Shown here in pieces: positions 23,981-31,994 of a DNA stretch of 64,000 nucleotides. Each line of letters opens with the position of its first letter. The stretch's first letter is position 1. The stretch is from Bradyrhizobium sp. Gha (lineage in GTDB: Bacteria; Pseudomonadota; Alphaproteobacteria; Rhizobiales; Xanthobacteraceae): positions 62,001-126,000 of the forward strand of contig NZ_FOQM01000020.1 of the NCBI RefSeq assembly GCF_900113735.1. Direction: 5' to 3'. The translations under genes and the position numbers were made by a program. The notes beneath the pieces were generated by a model. The model ran no database searches. It saw only the letters and a list, made by a program, of their open reading frames with translations, and was not told where the DNA came from.

Positions 23981-23992
23981 TGCTGGGCGCGA

Positions 23993-24916
23993 TTACCCCG
24001 CGCGCTGCTTCTCATACGCCTTTAGATGCGTGTATGCGATGCGCAGCTTCGGCACCGGCACCTTGGCGGCATCGGCGCGCGCGATCAGGTCGCCGATCAC
24101 GTGATCGGCCTCGACGGGCAAGCCCGCCTTGATGTCCCGGAACATCGAGGCCGTCATCGGAGAGCCCTCGGTGGTCAGGTTGCCCTTCACGCGCTCGAAG
24201 AACGGGCCGCCAGGCGTGTAGCCGGACGCGGTGGCGATTGCGCTGGTCTCGTCGAGGATGCCGAGCAGGAAGTCCCTGCCTCCGGGTGCCGCAAGGATGT
24301 TGCCGACAGAGGTCCGCATCAGGCTGGTAGAAGCTGCGAGCGAGGAGAGGAACACCCACTTTTCCCACATGTCCTGCATGATGTTCTCGCTGACGGTGGC
24401 CCCGACGATGCCACTCTTGAAGGCCTCGTCGATCGCCTTGATGCGATCCGACGACCCGCCGTCGCGTTCGCCGTAACTGATCGCCTGCATCGGCTGCAGC
24501 TGCACCACTTCCCGCCTCTCGTTCAACGTCGCCGCGATGGCGCAGAGACCGCCGAGCACGCGCTCCTTGCCGAACCTCTGGTCGAGCGTGTCGAGATGCT
24601 TCATGCCGTTGAGCATCGGGATGATCGCAGTGTTCGGGCCAACCGCCGCGGCGAACGAGTTGATGGCGTCGTCGAGGTCGAACGCCTTGCAGCTGAGCAG
24701 CACGACGTCGAACGTGTCCTTGATGGCGTCGGCCTGCACGGTCGGCGGATTCTTCAGCGTCGCGTCGCCGTTCGGGCTCTTGATGGTCAGGCCGTCGCGC
24801 GCGAGTTCGCCGGCGCGCCTGGGACGGACCAGGAAGGTCATGTCGCGGCCCGCCTGCAACAGCCTGCCACCGAAATAGCCGCCGATGGCGCCGGCGCCGA
24901 CCACGAGGATACGCAT
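23993..24916 (-). CDS. panE: 2-dehydropantoate 2-reductase family protein
   Basis: NADPH-dependent ketopantoate reductase family, 307 aa. The Rossmann motif GAGAIGGYFGGRL is at residue 7. Catalytic features visible are LLSCKAFD (Lys near 79), MLNGMKH (Asn near 102) and WEKWVFL (Lys near 180), consistent with ApbA/PanE. The C-terminal helical domain keeps SPMTASMFRDIKAG with the substrate-binding Ser/Met. Rhizobiales often carry several PanE paralogues, so it may not be the pantothenate enzyme itself. The 5' neighbour repeats at 24955-25036 separate it from the isomerase. Confidence 0.9.
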   Translation of the reverse strand: MRILVVGAGAIGGYFGGRLLQAGRDMTFLVRPRRAGELARDGLTIKSPNGDATLKNPPTVQADAIKDTFDVVLLSCKAFDLDDAINSFAAAVGPNTAIIPMLNGMKHLDTLDQRFGKERVLGGLCAIAATLNERREVVQLQPMQAISYGERDGGSSDRIKAIDEAFKSGIVGATVSENIMQDMWEKWVFLSSLAASTSLMRTSVGNILAAPGGRDFLLGILDETSAIATASGYTPGGPFFERVKGNLTTEGSPMTASMFRDIKAGLPVEADHVIGDLIARADAAKVPVPKLRIAYTHLKAYEKQRAG

Positions 24917-24954
24917 GGGACAAACTCCGTTATCGTTGCTCTTTGGACAGAGGC

Positions 24955-25036
24955 GAATGGCGAATAGGGAGTAGCGAATAGAATAGCAGATGACGAAATG
25001 CGAGTAACGTTTCGACTATTCGCCATTCGCCATTCA
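24955..25036. repeat. GAATGGCGAATAG inverted repeat array
   Basis: GAATGGCGAATAG (24955-24967) is inverted at 25015-25027 (CTATTCGCCATTC), with more partial copies (GTAGCGAATAG, GCCATTCGCCATTC). The array continues through 25048, so the last codons of the isomerase (Glu-Asn-Gly-Glu-stop) are themselves a repeat unit. A related unit is at 16559-16600. Confidence 0.75.
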
Positions 25037-25651
25037 CTACTCGCCATTCTCCAGCACCATCTCCTCGACGTCCCGCAGTTGCTCCTTGCCAAAAAACATC
25101 TCGACGCCGACGAAGAAGGTCGGCGAGCCGAAGGCTCCACGCGCGACCGCCTCCTCGGTGTTCTTGATCAGCTTGCCTTTCACGTCCGGCTGCTGGGCGC
25201 GGGCGAACAGCTTTTGGGCGTCGAGTCCGGAAGACGCGAGCGCCTTCGCCGCGACTTCAGGATCGTCCATCTTCTTCGGCTCGCGCCACATGTGATGGAA
25301 GGCGGCGTCGACATATGTCTCGAACACGCCCTCGAGCTGCGCCGCGATGGCGGTGCGCATCAGGTTCAACGTGTTGACGGGAAAGTTGGGATTGAAGACG
25401 TAAGGCTGAACCTTGAAGCGCTTGACGAAGCGCTCGGTCTCGACCTCTTGGAACTCGCGCTTGTTCTTGATGCCGGCGAGCGTCTCGGCCGGCGATCGGT
25501 TGTTGGTCGCTTTGAAAATGCCGCCGAGCAGGATCGGCACATATTCGAATTTGACGCCGATGCGCTGTTCGATCGCAGGGATGGCGAGATGGCTGAGATA
25601 GGCGTTCGGGCTGCCGAAATCGAACAGGAATTGCGGGGCTGTGCGGGTCAA
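25037..25651 (-). CDS. 2-hydroxychromene-2-carboxylate isomerase family protein
   Basis: DsbA-fold, GST-kappa-like protein of 204 aa. Start taken as TTG with AGGGAG 7 nt upstream; a GTG extension to 25711 is possible. Family segments are FLFDFGSPNAYLSH at the N-terminus (active-site Ser), then PILLGGIFKATNN, and near the end ARGAFGSPTFFVGVEMFFGK. It lacks a CXXC, as expected for HCCA isomerases of naphthalene-type degradation, where it uses glutathione. No aromatic pathway genes are near, so the substrate is unknown. Its stop codon lies in a repeat unit. Confidence 0.88.
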   Translation of the reverse strand: MTRTAPQFLFDFGSPNAYLSHLAIPAIEQRIGVKFEYVPILLGGIFKATNNRSPAETLAGIKNKREFQEVETERFVKRFKVQPYVFNPNFPVNTLNLMRTAIAAQLEGVFETYVDAAFHHMWREPKKMDDPEVAAKALASSGLDAQKLFARAQQPDVKGKLIKNTEEAVARGAFGSPTFFVGVEMFFGKEQLRDVEEMVLENGE

Positions 25652-25741
25652 ATGCGTTCTCCCTGACGTCACTTTTCGCCCATTGTGGCGCAGGGCGCGC
25701 CACAGGTCCACCGTTTAATGATGGTCATAATATCTTGGTGA

Positions 25742-27076
25742 TCAGACCAGACGCCGGATGGCCCGCTTGCGCCACACCAGGAGGTAATAGCCAATCTGCA
25801 AGACGAACATGGCGCAGAATACGATCGGGTAAGCGGCCCATACACCCGCAAGGCCGATGGTGCGACTGAGGATCACCGCACTGGGCAGCTCGATCGCAAC
25901 GATGGCTGATATCGACAGCAGCATCGGCGTCAGCGCCACGCCTGCGGCACGCATCGCTCCGGAAAACGTCGTCGCAAGACCGAACGGCACTGAGCTCCAC
26001 AAGGCGACGAAAAGCAGTCCTTGCGCCAGATCGAGCACGGCGCCGTCGGTGATGAAGATGCCGAGCACGGCGCGAGGCGCGAGATAGATCAACGTTACCA
26101 GCCCGCCCGTCAGTACGAGGTTGAATGCGAGGCCGGTTCGCACGATGCCATCGAGCCGCGTCCGGTCGCCGCCGCCGATGGCCTGCGCGCCGAGAATCGA
26201 GACCGCGATCGAGATCGACATCGCCGTGAACTGCGTGTAGCCCATCACCTGGTTGACGGCGCCATACGCAGCCGTGGCGTGGGACCCGAAGCCGTTGACG
26301 AGGCCGAGCAGCACCAACTCGGCGATCGCCATCACGACCATGCCGACGGCGCTCGGCAAGCCGATGCCGAGGATTTGTCCGATCACCGCGCGATTGATCC
26401 GCACATGGCGCAACAGTGCCGCGTCCGGTGCGAGCACGTGCTTCCTCCGCAGCAGATAGGCGGCGAGCGCGATCAGCGTCAGTGCGTTGGAGATCGCAGC
26501 CGCCCAGGCCGGGCTGGTGATGCCGACCGCCCCGTGGATCAGCATCGGTGTCAGGATCAGACCGATCGCGGTCGACAACGCCAACGCCAGCAGCGGCGTC
26601 ACTGCGTCGCCGACACCGCGGATCATCGCGGTCATCAGCAGGAAGGTGAAGCCAAACGGCATCGTCAGCAGCATGATGCGCGCATAGCGGCTAGCCGGCT
26701 TGAGAATGTCGGCGGGCGTCGCGAGTGCGATCATCAATTGCCGGCTGAACAGTCCACCGACCAGTCCCACTGAGATCGAGAGGAGCAGGCCGACCGCGAG
26801 CGTCGCGCCGGCGACGATCTTGATCCTGTCGAGCTTGCCCGCGCCAAAGGCCTGGCCGATCAACACGGTGGCGCCGGTGCTCAGGCCCATGACGAAAGCG
26901 AACAGGAAGAAGAATACCGGGAAGAAGATCGAAGCCGCAGCGAGTGCGTCCACGCCGATCATGTGACCGACATAGACATTGCTGACCGTGCCGAACAACG
27001 ATTGCAGCGCGTTGCTCAGCATCAACGGCGCGAGGAAGCGCAGGAAGGATTGCCAGAGCGGCTTTGGAGCGGACAT
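25742..27076 (-). CDS. MATE-family efflux transporter
   Basis: Multidrug/toxin extrusion antiporter of 444 aa with 12 hydrophobic segments in two similar halves. Begins PLWQSFLRFLAPLMLSNALQ and includes GTVSNVYVGHMIGVDALAA, typical of the MATE N-terminal half. The ATG at 27076 is preferred over 27091. It probably exports cationic or polar toxins by Na+ or H+ antiport. The gene stands alone; downstream (minus) is the isomerase promoter region. Confidence 0.93.
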   Translation of the reverse strand: MSAPKPLWQSFLRFLAPLMLSNALQSLFGTVSNVYVGHMIGVDALAAASIFFPVFFFLFAFVMGLSTGATVLIGQAFGAGKLDRIKIVAGATLAVGLLLSISVGLVGGLFSRQLMIALATPADILKPASRYARIMLLTMPFGFTFLLMTAMIRGVGDAVTPLLALALSTAIGLILTPMLIHGAVGITSPAWAAAISNALTLIALAAYLLRRKHVLAPDAALLRHVRINRAVIGQILGIGLPSAVGMVVMAIAELVLLGLVNGFGSHATAAYGAVNQVMGYTQFTAMSISIAVSILGAQAIGGGDRTRLDGIVRTGLAFNLVLTGGLVTLIYLAPRAVLGIFITDGAVLDLAQGLLFVALWSSVPFGLATTFSGAMRAAGVALTPMLLSISAIVAIELPSAVILSRTIGLAGVWAAYPIVFCAMFVLQIGYYLLVWRKRAIRRLV

Positions 27077-27163
27077 GGTTCTGCCTTTCACCAGGGCGTG
27101 CGAAGCCGTTGCCGAGCAATGCGCGGCTTGGCCGTCGATAGGGGCGTGAGACGTGCTGCGCGG

Positions 27164-27760
27164 CTAAGCGCGGTCGTTGTAGGCGAGCTTGACGATGTGG
27201 TCGCGGATATCGGCGGGCCAGTCGGCGATCAGTCCGGTGAAGCGGCGCCGGTCATCTGCGAACAGCGCGCGCGAAGCTTCCTCGAACCGCGCCAGATTGC
27301 CCGCCATGGTCGACATGAAGTGATAGGCGGCATCGCGCGCCTGCCGTGCGCGATCCTTGTCGCCGCTCGCGCGCCTGGCCTCGTCGACGAGTTTTCGCAG
27401 CGCGACCGAAGCGCCGCCGGGCTGCACGCCGAGCCATTCCCAATGCCGCGGCAGCAGCGTCACCTCGCGCGCGACCACGCCGAGTTTCGGCCGGCCGCGT
27501 CCGCGCGGCTCGGCCGGCGGCGCGGCCTCCTCGACCGGCGGCGGGATCAGCTTCGCCAAACGCGCCAGCACCTCGCGATCGCCGCCGCGCAGATCGAAGT
27601 CGATCGATCGGCCCGTGGCGTCCTCGAAGATGATGATCGCCTCGTCCGCCCGCGGGGCTACCCGCTTGACGACCAGAGCGACCTCTCCCGCCGGCCCGGA
27701 CACCAGGCGGCGCTGCCCTTGAAAGGCGGTGAAAGTTGCTTGCATTGATATCATTGCCAT
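27164..27760 (-). CDS. DUF2239 protein
   Basis: A 198-aa member of DUF2239. The family core GRGRPKLGVVAREVTLLPRH plus WEWLGVQPGGASVALRKL is unmistakable; N-terminus MQATFTAFQGQRRLVSGPAG. Three in-frame ATGs (27760, 27754, 27745) are possible starts. The RGRP piece looks AT-hook-like and the following helices are basic, so nucleic acid binding is conceivable; the function is not established. It is divergent from a GST gene; two CCCGGG palindromes lie in the spacer. Confidence 0.85.
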   Translation of the reverse strand: MAMISMQATFTAFQGQRRLVSGPAGEVALVVKRVAPRADEAIIIFEDATGRSIDFDLRGGDREVLARLAKLIPPPVEEAAPPAEPRGRGRPKLGVVAREVTLLPRHWEWLGVQPGGASVALRKLVDEARRASGDKDRARQARDAAYHFMSTMAGNLARFEEASRALFADDRRRFTGLIADWPADIRDHIVKLAYNDRA

Positions 27761-27783
27761 ATTGACGACCGTGGCGCTTTTAA

Positions 27784-27820
27784 TACCCGGGTAAATAATT
27801 GCCGTCAATATACCCGGGTG
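27784..27820. promoter_or_regulatory. paired TACCCGGGTA/G palindromes in divergent spacer
   Basis: TACCCGGGTA (27784-27793) and TACCCGGGTG (27811-27820), starts 27 bp apart, between DUF2239 and the GST. They are probably one bipartite operator controlling both genes. A third exact copy occurs at 18965-18974. Confidence 0.6.
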
Positions 27821-27907
27821 AAAATATCCTCCGAACGGCTCGACATTGTGGTTCCGGGCTGGCAGGTACGCGGTCGGCCCACCAAACCAAGCCCGGGGAT
27901 TCTCGCG

Positions 27908-28573
27908 ATGCTGACCGTCCATCACCTCAACAATTCGCGCTCGCAGCGCGTGCTGTGGCTGCTCGAGGAGTTGGGCGTGCCCTACGAGATCGTGCGCTAT
28001 CAGCGCCAGCCGGACATGCGCGCGCCGAAGGAGCTGCGTGCGATTCATCCGCTCGGCAAATCGCCCGTCATCACCGACAACGGCAACACCATCGCCGAGT
28101 CAGGCGCGATCCTCGAATATCTCGTCGCGACCTATGGCAATGGCCGCCTGATCCCGCCGCCTGATACGCCGGAGCGGCTGCGCTTCACCTATTGGCTGCA
28201 TTACGCCGAGGGGTCCGCGATGTCGCCGCTGCTGTTGAAGCTGCTGTTCACGCTGATGCCGAAACGCGCGCCGGCGCTGCTTCGCCCGCTGGTGCGCAAG
28301 GTTTCGAACCAGGCGCTCACGGCGCTGGTCAATCCGCAGCTCAAGCAGCACATGGACTATTGGGAGGGCGAGCTCGGCAAGAGCGAGTGGTTCGCCGGCA
28401 GCGAATTCACCGCCGCCGACATCCAGATGAGCTTTCCGCTCGAAGCGGCCCAAGCCCGCGGCGGACTCGAGCAGGGCCATCCCAAGGCGATGGCCTTTCT
28501 GGAACGCATCCACGCGCGGCCGGCTTATGCGCGCGCGCTGGAAAAGGGCGGACCGTACCAGGTGGGGCGGTAA
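27908..28573 (+). CDS. glutathione S-transferase
   Basis: GST of 221 aa. The thioredoxin-like N-domain starts LTVHHLNNSRSQRVLWLLEE, with catalytic Ser in NNSRSQR and the gamma-Glu site IAESGAILEYL near residue 65. The C-terminal all-alpha domain contains WFAGSEFTAADIQMSFPLE. The ATG at 27908 fits the fold; upstream in-frame codons to 27818 would cross the operator. It is divergent from DUF2239. Confidence 0.9.
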   Translation: MLTVHHLNNSRSQRVLWLLEELGVPYEIVRYQRQPDMRAPKELRAIHPLGKSPVITDNGNTIAESGAILEYLVATYGNGRLIPPPDTPERLRFTYWLHYAEGSAMSPLLLKLLFTLMPKRAPALLRPLVRKVSNQALTALVNPQLKQHMDYWEGELGKSEWFAGSEFTAADIQMSFPLEAAQARGGLEQGHPKAMAFLERIHARPAYARALEKGGPYQVGR

Positions 28574-28640
28574 GTTTCCTCACCCCGCGATGATCGGTCA
28601 GTCGGGCTGCAGCCACCCGCCCGCGCGGCAGGGGCCCGCG

Positions 28641-30392
28641 TTACTGTCCCGCTGCTTCCGCGCCACGCGTGCGCGGATCGGGCGCGCCAAGCGGCCCGTT
28701 CGGCGTCACGAAAATCGAATTGGCTGACGTCTGCCCCATCGGCTCCACGACGAGATGATCCATCGCCTTCAGCTCGAACAGCACGTCGTCGGGGAATCCG
28801 TGCTCGACGCGCACTTCATCCGGCAGCCATTGATGATGGAGCCGCGGCGCAGCCACCGCCGCCGCGACGTCCATCCTGTAGTCGAGCACGTTCACGATGA
28901 CCTGGAGCACGGTCGAGATGATGCGACTGCCACCAGGCGAGCCCGTCACCAGCACCGGCTTGCGGTCTTTCAGCACAATGGTCGGCGACATCGATGATAG
29001 CGGCCGCTTGCCCGGCCCGGGCAAATTGGCCTCGTAGCCGACAAGACCATAGGCATTGGAGGCGCCGACGGCGGCGGTGAAATCGTCGAGTTCATTGTTG
29101 AGCAGCACCCCGGTGCCCTCGGCGACCAGACCGACGCCGTAGCTGAAGTTCAGTGTGTAGGTGTTGCTGACGGCGTTGCCGCCACTGTCGACGACCGAAT
29201 AGTGCGTCGTATTGCTGCCTTCGCGCGGAGATGTGGCGGTGGACACGAGATCCTTCGACGGCGTGGCGCGCTCGGTGGAAATGCCGGCGCGCAGCTTCGC
29301 GGCGTAGTCCTTTGCAATCAGCCTGTCGATCGGCGCGTTGACGAAGGCGGGATCGCCGAGATAGCGCGCACGGTCGGCGTAGGCGCGCTTCATGGCCTCG
29401 ATCAGCAGATGAAGCGAGGCCGGCGATCCCTGCTTCAGGTCCGCAAGCTGAAAGCCTTCGAGCATGTTGAGGGTCTCCAGCAGCACCACGCCGCCCGAGG
29501 ACGGCAGCGGCATCGAGACGATGTCGTAGCCGCGATAGGTGCCGCGCACCGGCGTGCGGATCACCGCCTGATACGCCTTCAGATCAGCTGGCGTCATGAT
29601 GCCGCCGGCATCGGATACGGCCTTGGCGATCTTTTCCGCCACCGGTCCCTCGTAGAAGCCGCGCGGTCCTTGCGCCGCGACGCGCGCCAGCGTGTCGGCG
29701 AGGTCGCTCTGCACCAGCCTGTCACCTTCGCCAAACGGCTTGCCATCGGAGCTTGCGAAGATCTTGGCTGAGGACGGCCAGCGCGCGAGCCGCGGATACC
29801 AGCCAGGCAGCGTATCGGCGATGTCGTCGGTGACGATGAATCCATCACGGGCCAGTGCGATCGCGGGCTCCAGCAACTGCGCCAGCGTGAACCGACCCGA
29901 GCCGTATTGATCGTGTGCCAGAGCCAGGCCTGCGATCGTGCCGGGCACGCCGATACCAAGCCCGGAATCGCGCGATTTTGCGGGATCAGGCTTGCCGTCG
30001 GCTCCGAGGAAGATTTGCGCCGTGGTCGCCGCGGGCGCGGTCTCGCGATAGTCGATCGCGACATCTTCGTTGCGTTCGGCGGAATGGATCACCATGAAGC
30101 CGCCGCCGCCGATATTGCCGGCGCGCGGATAAGTCACCGCCATTGCGAAGCCGGTCGCGACGGCAGCATCGACGGCGTTGCCGCCTCGTCGCAAGACGTC
30201 GGCGCCGACTTGCGCCGCCATCTTCTCCTGTGCCACCACCATGCCGTGCTCGGCCGGAACGGCGTGCACGCTGTCGAGCGCGGGAGGCACATAGGGTAGC
30301 CGCGCACCTTGTGCGACCGCTGACGCCAGACCAAACGCCAGAGTAGCAATGAGCGCGAAAAAAGCGCGCCGTGTCGAAAATGTCGCCATCAT
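28641..30392 (-). CDS. ggt: gamma-glutamyltransferase
   Basis: Periplasmic Ntn-hydrolase of 583 aa that transfers or hydrolyses gamma-glutamyl groups of glutathione. A signal peptide (FFALIATLAFGLASAVA) is followed by the large subunit. The autocatalytic Thr is at about residue 395 in NTTHYSVVDSGGNAV, and the glycine loop GSPGGSRIIST is near 500. Length matches GGT precursors. The ATG at 30392 and the next at 30389 are equivalent choices. It is divergent from the MFS gene. Confidence 0.95.
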   Translation of the reverse strand: MMATFSTRRAFFALIATLAFGLASAVAQGARLPYVPPALDSVHAVPAEHGMVVAQEKMAAQVGADVLRRGGNAVDAAVATGFAMAVTYPRAGNIGGGGFMVIHSAERNEDVAIDYRETAPAATTAQIFLGADGKPDPAKSRDSGLGIGVPGTIAGLALAHDQYGSGRFTLAQLLEPAIALARDGFIVTDDIADTLPGWYPRLARWPSSAKIFASSDGKPFGEGDRLVQSDLADTLARVAAQGPRGFYEGPVAEKIAKAVSDAGGIMTPADLKAYQAVIRTPVRGTYRGYDIVSMPLPSSGGVVLLETLNMLEGFQLADLKQGSPASLHLLIEAMKRAYADRARYLGDPAFVNAPIDRLIAKDYAAKLRAGISTERATPSKDLVSTATSPREGSNTTHYSVVDSGGNAVSNTYTLNFSYGVGLVAEGTGVLLNNELDDFTAAVGASNAYGLVGYEANLPGPGKRPLSSMSPTIVLKDRKPVLVTGSPGGSRIISTVLQVIVNVLDYRMDVAAAVAAPRLHHQWLPDEVRVEHGFPDDVLFELKAMDHLVVEPMGQTSANSIFVTPNGPLGAPDPRTRGAEAAGQ

Positions 30393-30492
30393 CAAATTTC
30401 CGCTGGGCTCTCAGGCGAATTCAAGCGCGCCGCGACAATGCTATACGGTTTGCGCTAGGAGAGGCAAAACTGTTTGTGATGAGGACAGGGTG

Positions 30493-31878
30493 ATGACGAC
30501 GATCGCCCCGGATGCGCCAGTCACCGGCGCCTCGCGGACCTATCCGCCGCGCTCAGCGGTCGTCAGCTGGATCTTCTTCGATTGGGCCGCCCAGCCCTAT
30601 TTCACGTTGATCACGACCTTCGTGTTTGCGCCCTATTTCGCCACCAGTATCGCGCCGGATCCCGCCACCGGCCAATCGCTCTGGGGGTTTGCGATGGCGG
30701 CAGCTGGCATGGCGATCGCGTTGCTGTCACCCGTGCTCGGCGCCATTGCCGATGCGTCGGGCCGGAGGAAACCGTGGATCGCTGCGTTCGGCGCGGTTCT
30801 GGTGGTGTCCTCCTGCGCGCTGTGGATCGGCAAGCCGGGCGATCTCTCGATCATTCCGCCGCTGCTGATTGCGGTCGCGTTGGCCAGCGTCGGCGCGGAA
30901 TTCGCCACGGTCTTCAACAATGCCATGATGCCGACTTTGGTGCCGCCGGACCGCATCGGCCGGCTCTCGGGCACCGGCTGGGCCACCGGCTACATCGGCG
31001 GCATCGTCAGTCTGATCTTCGTGCTCGGCTTCCTCGCCGCCAATCCGGAGACCGGGCGCACCCTGCTCGGCTTCACGCCGCTGTTCGGGCTCGATCCCGT
31101 CACCCATCAAGGCGAGCGCGCCGCAGGGCCTTTGACCGGGTTGTGGTTCATCATCTTCGTGACGCCGATGTTCCTGTTCACGCCCGACTATCCGGCGAAG
31201 CGTCCGGTACGGCAGGCTCTGTACGAAGGTCTGCTTGATCTCAAGCAGTCGCTGAAGGATTTGCCGCAGCAGAGGTCGCTTGCCGCGTTTCTGCTCGCCA
31301 ACATGATCTACACCGATGGTCTGGTGTCGCTGTTCGCTTTCGGTGGCATCTATGCCGCCGGCACCTTCGGCTGGCATACGATTCAGATCGGCACGTTCGG
31401 AATTATTCTGGCCATCGCCGGCACCTTTGGCGCATGGCTCGGCGGCAAGCTCGACGATTTCCTCGGTCCGAAGCGCGTCATTGCCGGCAGCATGCTGATC
31501 CTGCTGCTCGCGGTCGCTGCAATTCTGCTGGTCGACAAGGACAGCGTCCTGTTCGTCAAGGTCACGCCGCCGGTGCCGGGCGGTCCGCTGTTCAGCGCTG
31601 CGGCTGAGCGTGCCTATATCGTGCTCGGCTGCCTGATCGGCGCTGCCGGTGGGCCGCTTCAGGCGGCGTCGCGAACGCTTCTGATCCGGCTCGCGCCGAA
31701 GGATCGTATCGCGCAGTATTTCGGCTTGTTTGCGTTGACCGGGAGGGTGACGTCCTTCGTCGGCCCGCTGCTGATCGGCGTGGTCACCGCCGCAACCGCG
31801 AGCCAGAAGGCCGGCATGGCCGTGCTGGTGGCGTTTTTCACGACGGGGTTTGCGCTGCTGATGCGGGTGAAGGAGTAG
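30493..31878 (+). CDS. MFS transporter, UMF1/autophagy-related type
   Basis: A 461-aa permease with about 12 membrane helices, of the Atg22/UMF1 branch (VSWIFFDWAAQPYF near residue 25 is diagnostic). MFS-like GALADASGRRKPW occurs as AIADASGRRKPW near residue 92. Homologues in eukaryotes export vacuolar amino acids; the bacterial substrate is unknown. The start ATG sits at the centre of GGTGATGACG with a GAGGACAGGG upstream. It is convergent with purH. Confidence 0.88.
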   Translation: MTTIAPDAPVTGASRTYPPRSAVVSWIFFDWAAQPYFTLITTFVFAPYFATSIAPDPATGQSLWGFAMAAAGMAIALLSPVLGAIADASGRRKPWIAAFGAVLVVSSCALWIGKPGDLSIIPPLLIAVALASVGAEFATVFNNAMMPTLVPPDRIGRLSGTGWATGYIGGIVSLIFVLGFLAANPETGRTLLGFTPLFGLDPVTHQGERAAGPLTGLWFIIFVTPMFLFTPDYPAKRPVRQALYEGLLDLKQSLKDLPQQRSLAAFLLANMIYTDGLVSLFAFGGIYAAGTFGWHTIQIGTFGIILAIAGTFGAWLGGKLDDFLGPKRVIAGSMLILLLAVAAILLVDKDSVLFVKVTPPVPGGPLFSAAAERAYIVLGCLIGAAGGPLQAASRTLLIRLAPKDRIAQYFGLFALTGRVTSFVGPLLIGVVTAATASQKAGMAVLVAFFTTGFALLMRVKE

Positions 31879-31901
31879 CCGCCCTCTCTCCGGTTTCACC
31901 A

Positions 31902-31986
31902 CCGTCATTGCGAGGATTGAAGCGACGAAGCAATCCAGACTTCCTCGCGGAAAGATTCTGGATCGCTTCGCTGCGCTCGCGACGAG
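31902..31986. repeat. CGTCATTGCGAGG...AAGCAATCC inverted repeat
   Basis: Arms CCGTCATTGCGAGGATTGAAGC-(to 31943) and the inverse ATTCTGGATCGCTTCGCTGC-(to 31986), both truncated relative to typical copies in the genus. It lies in the 116-bp gap between the convergent MFS and purH genes, where it could terminate both. Confidence 0.7.
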
Positions 31987-31994
31987 TTGATAGA

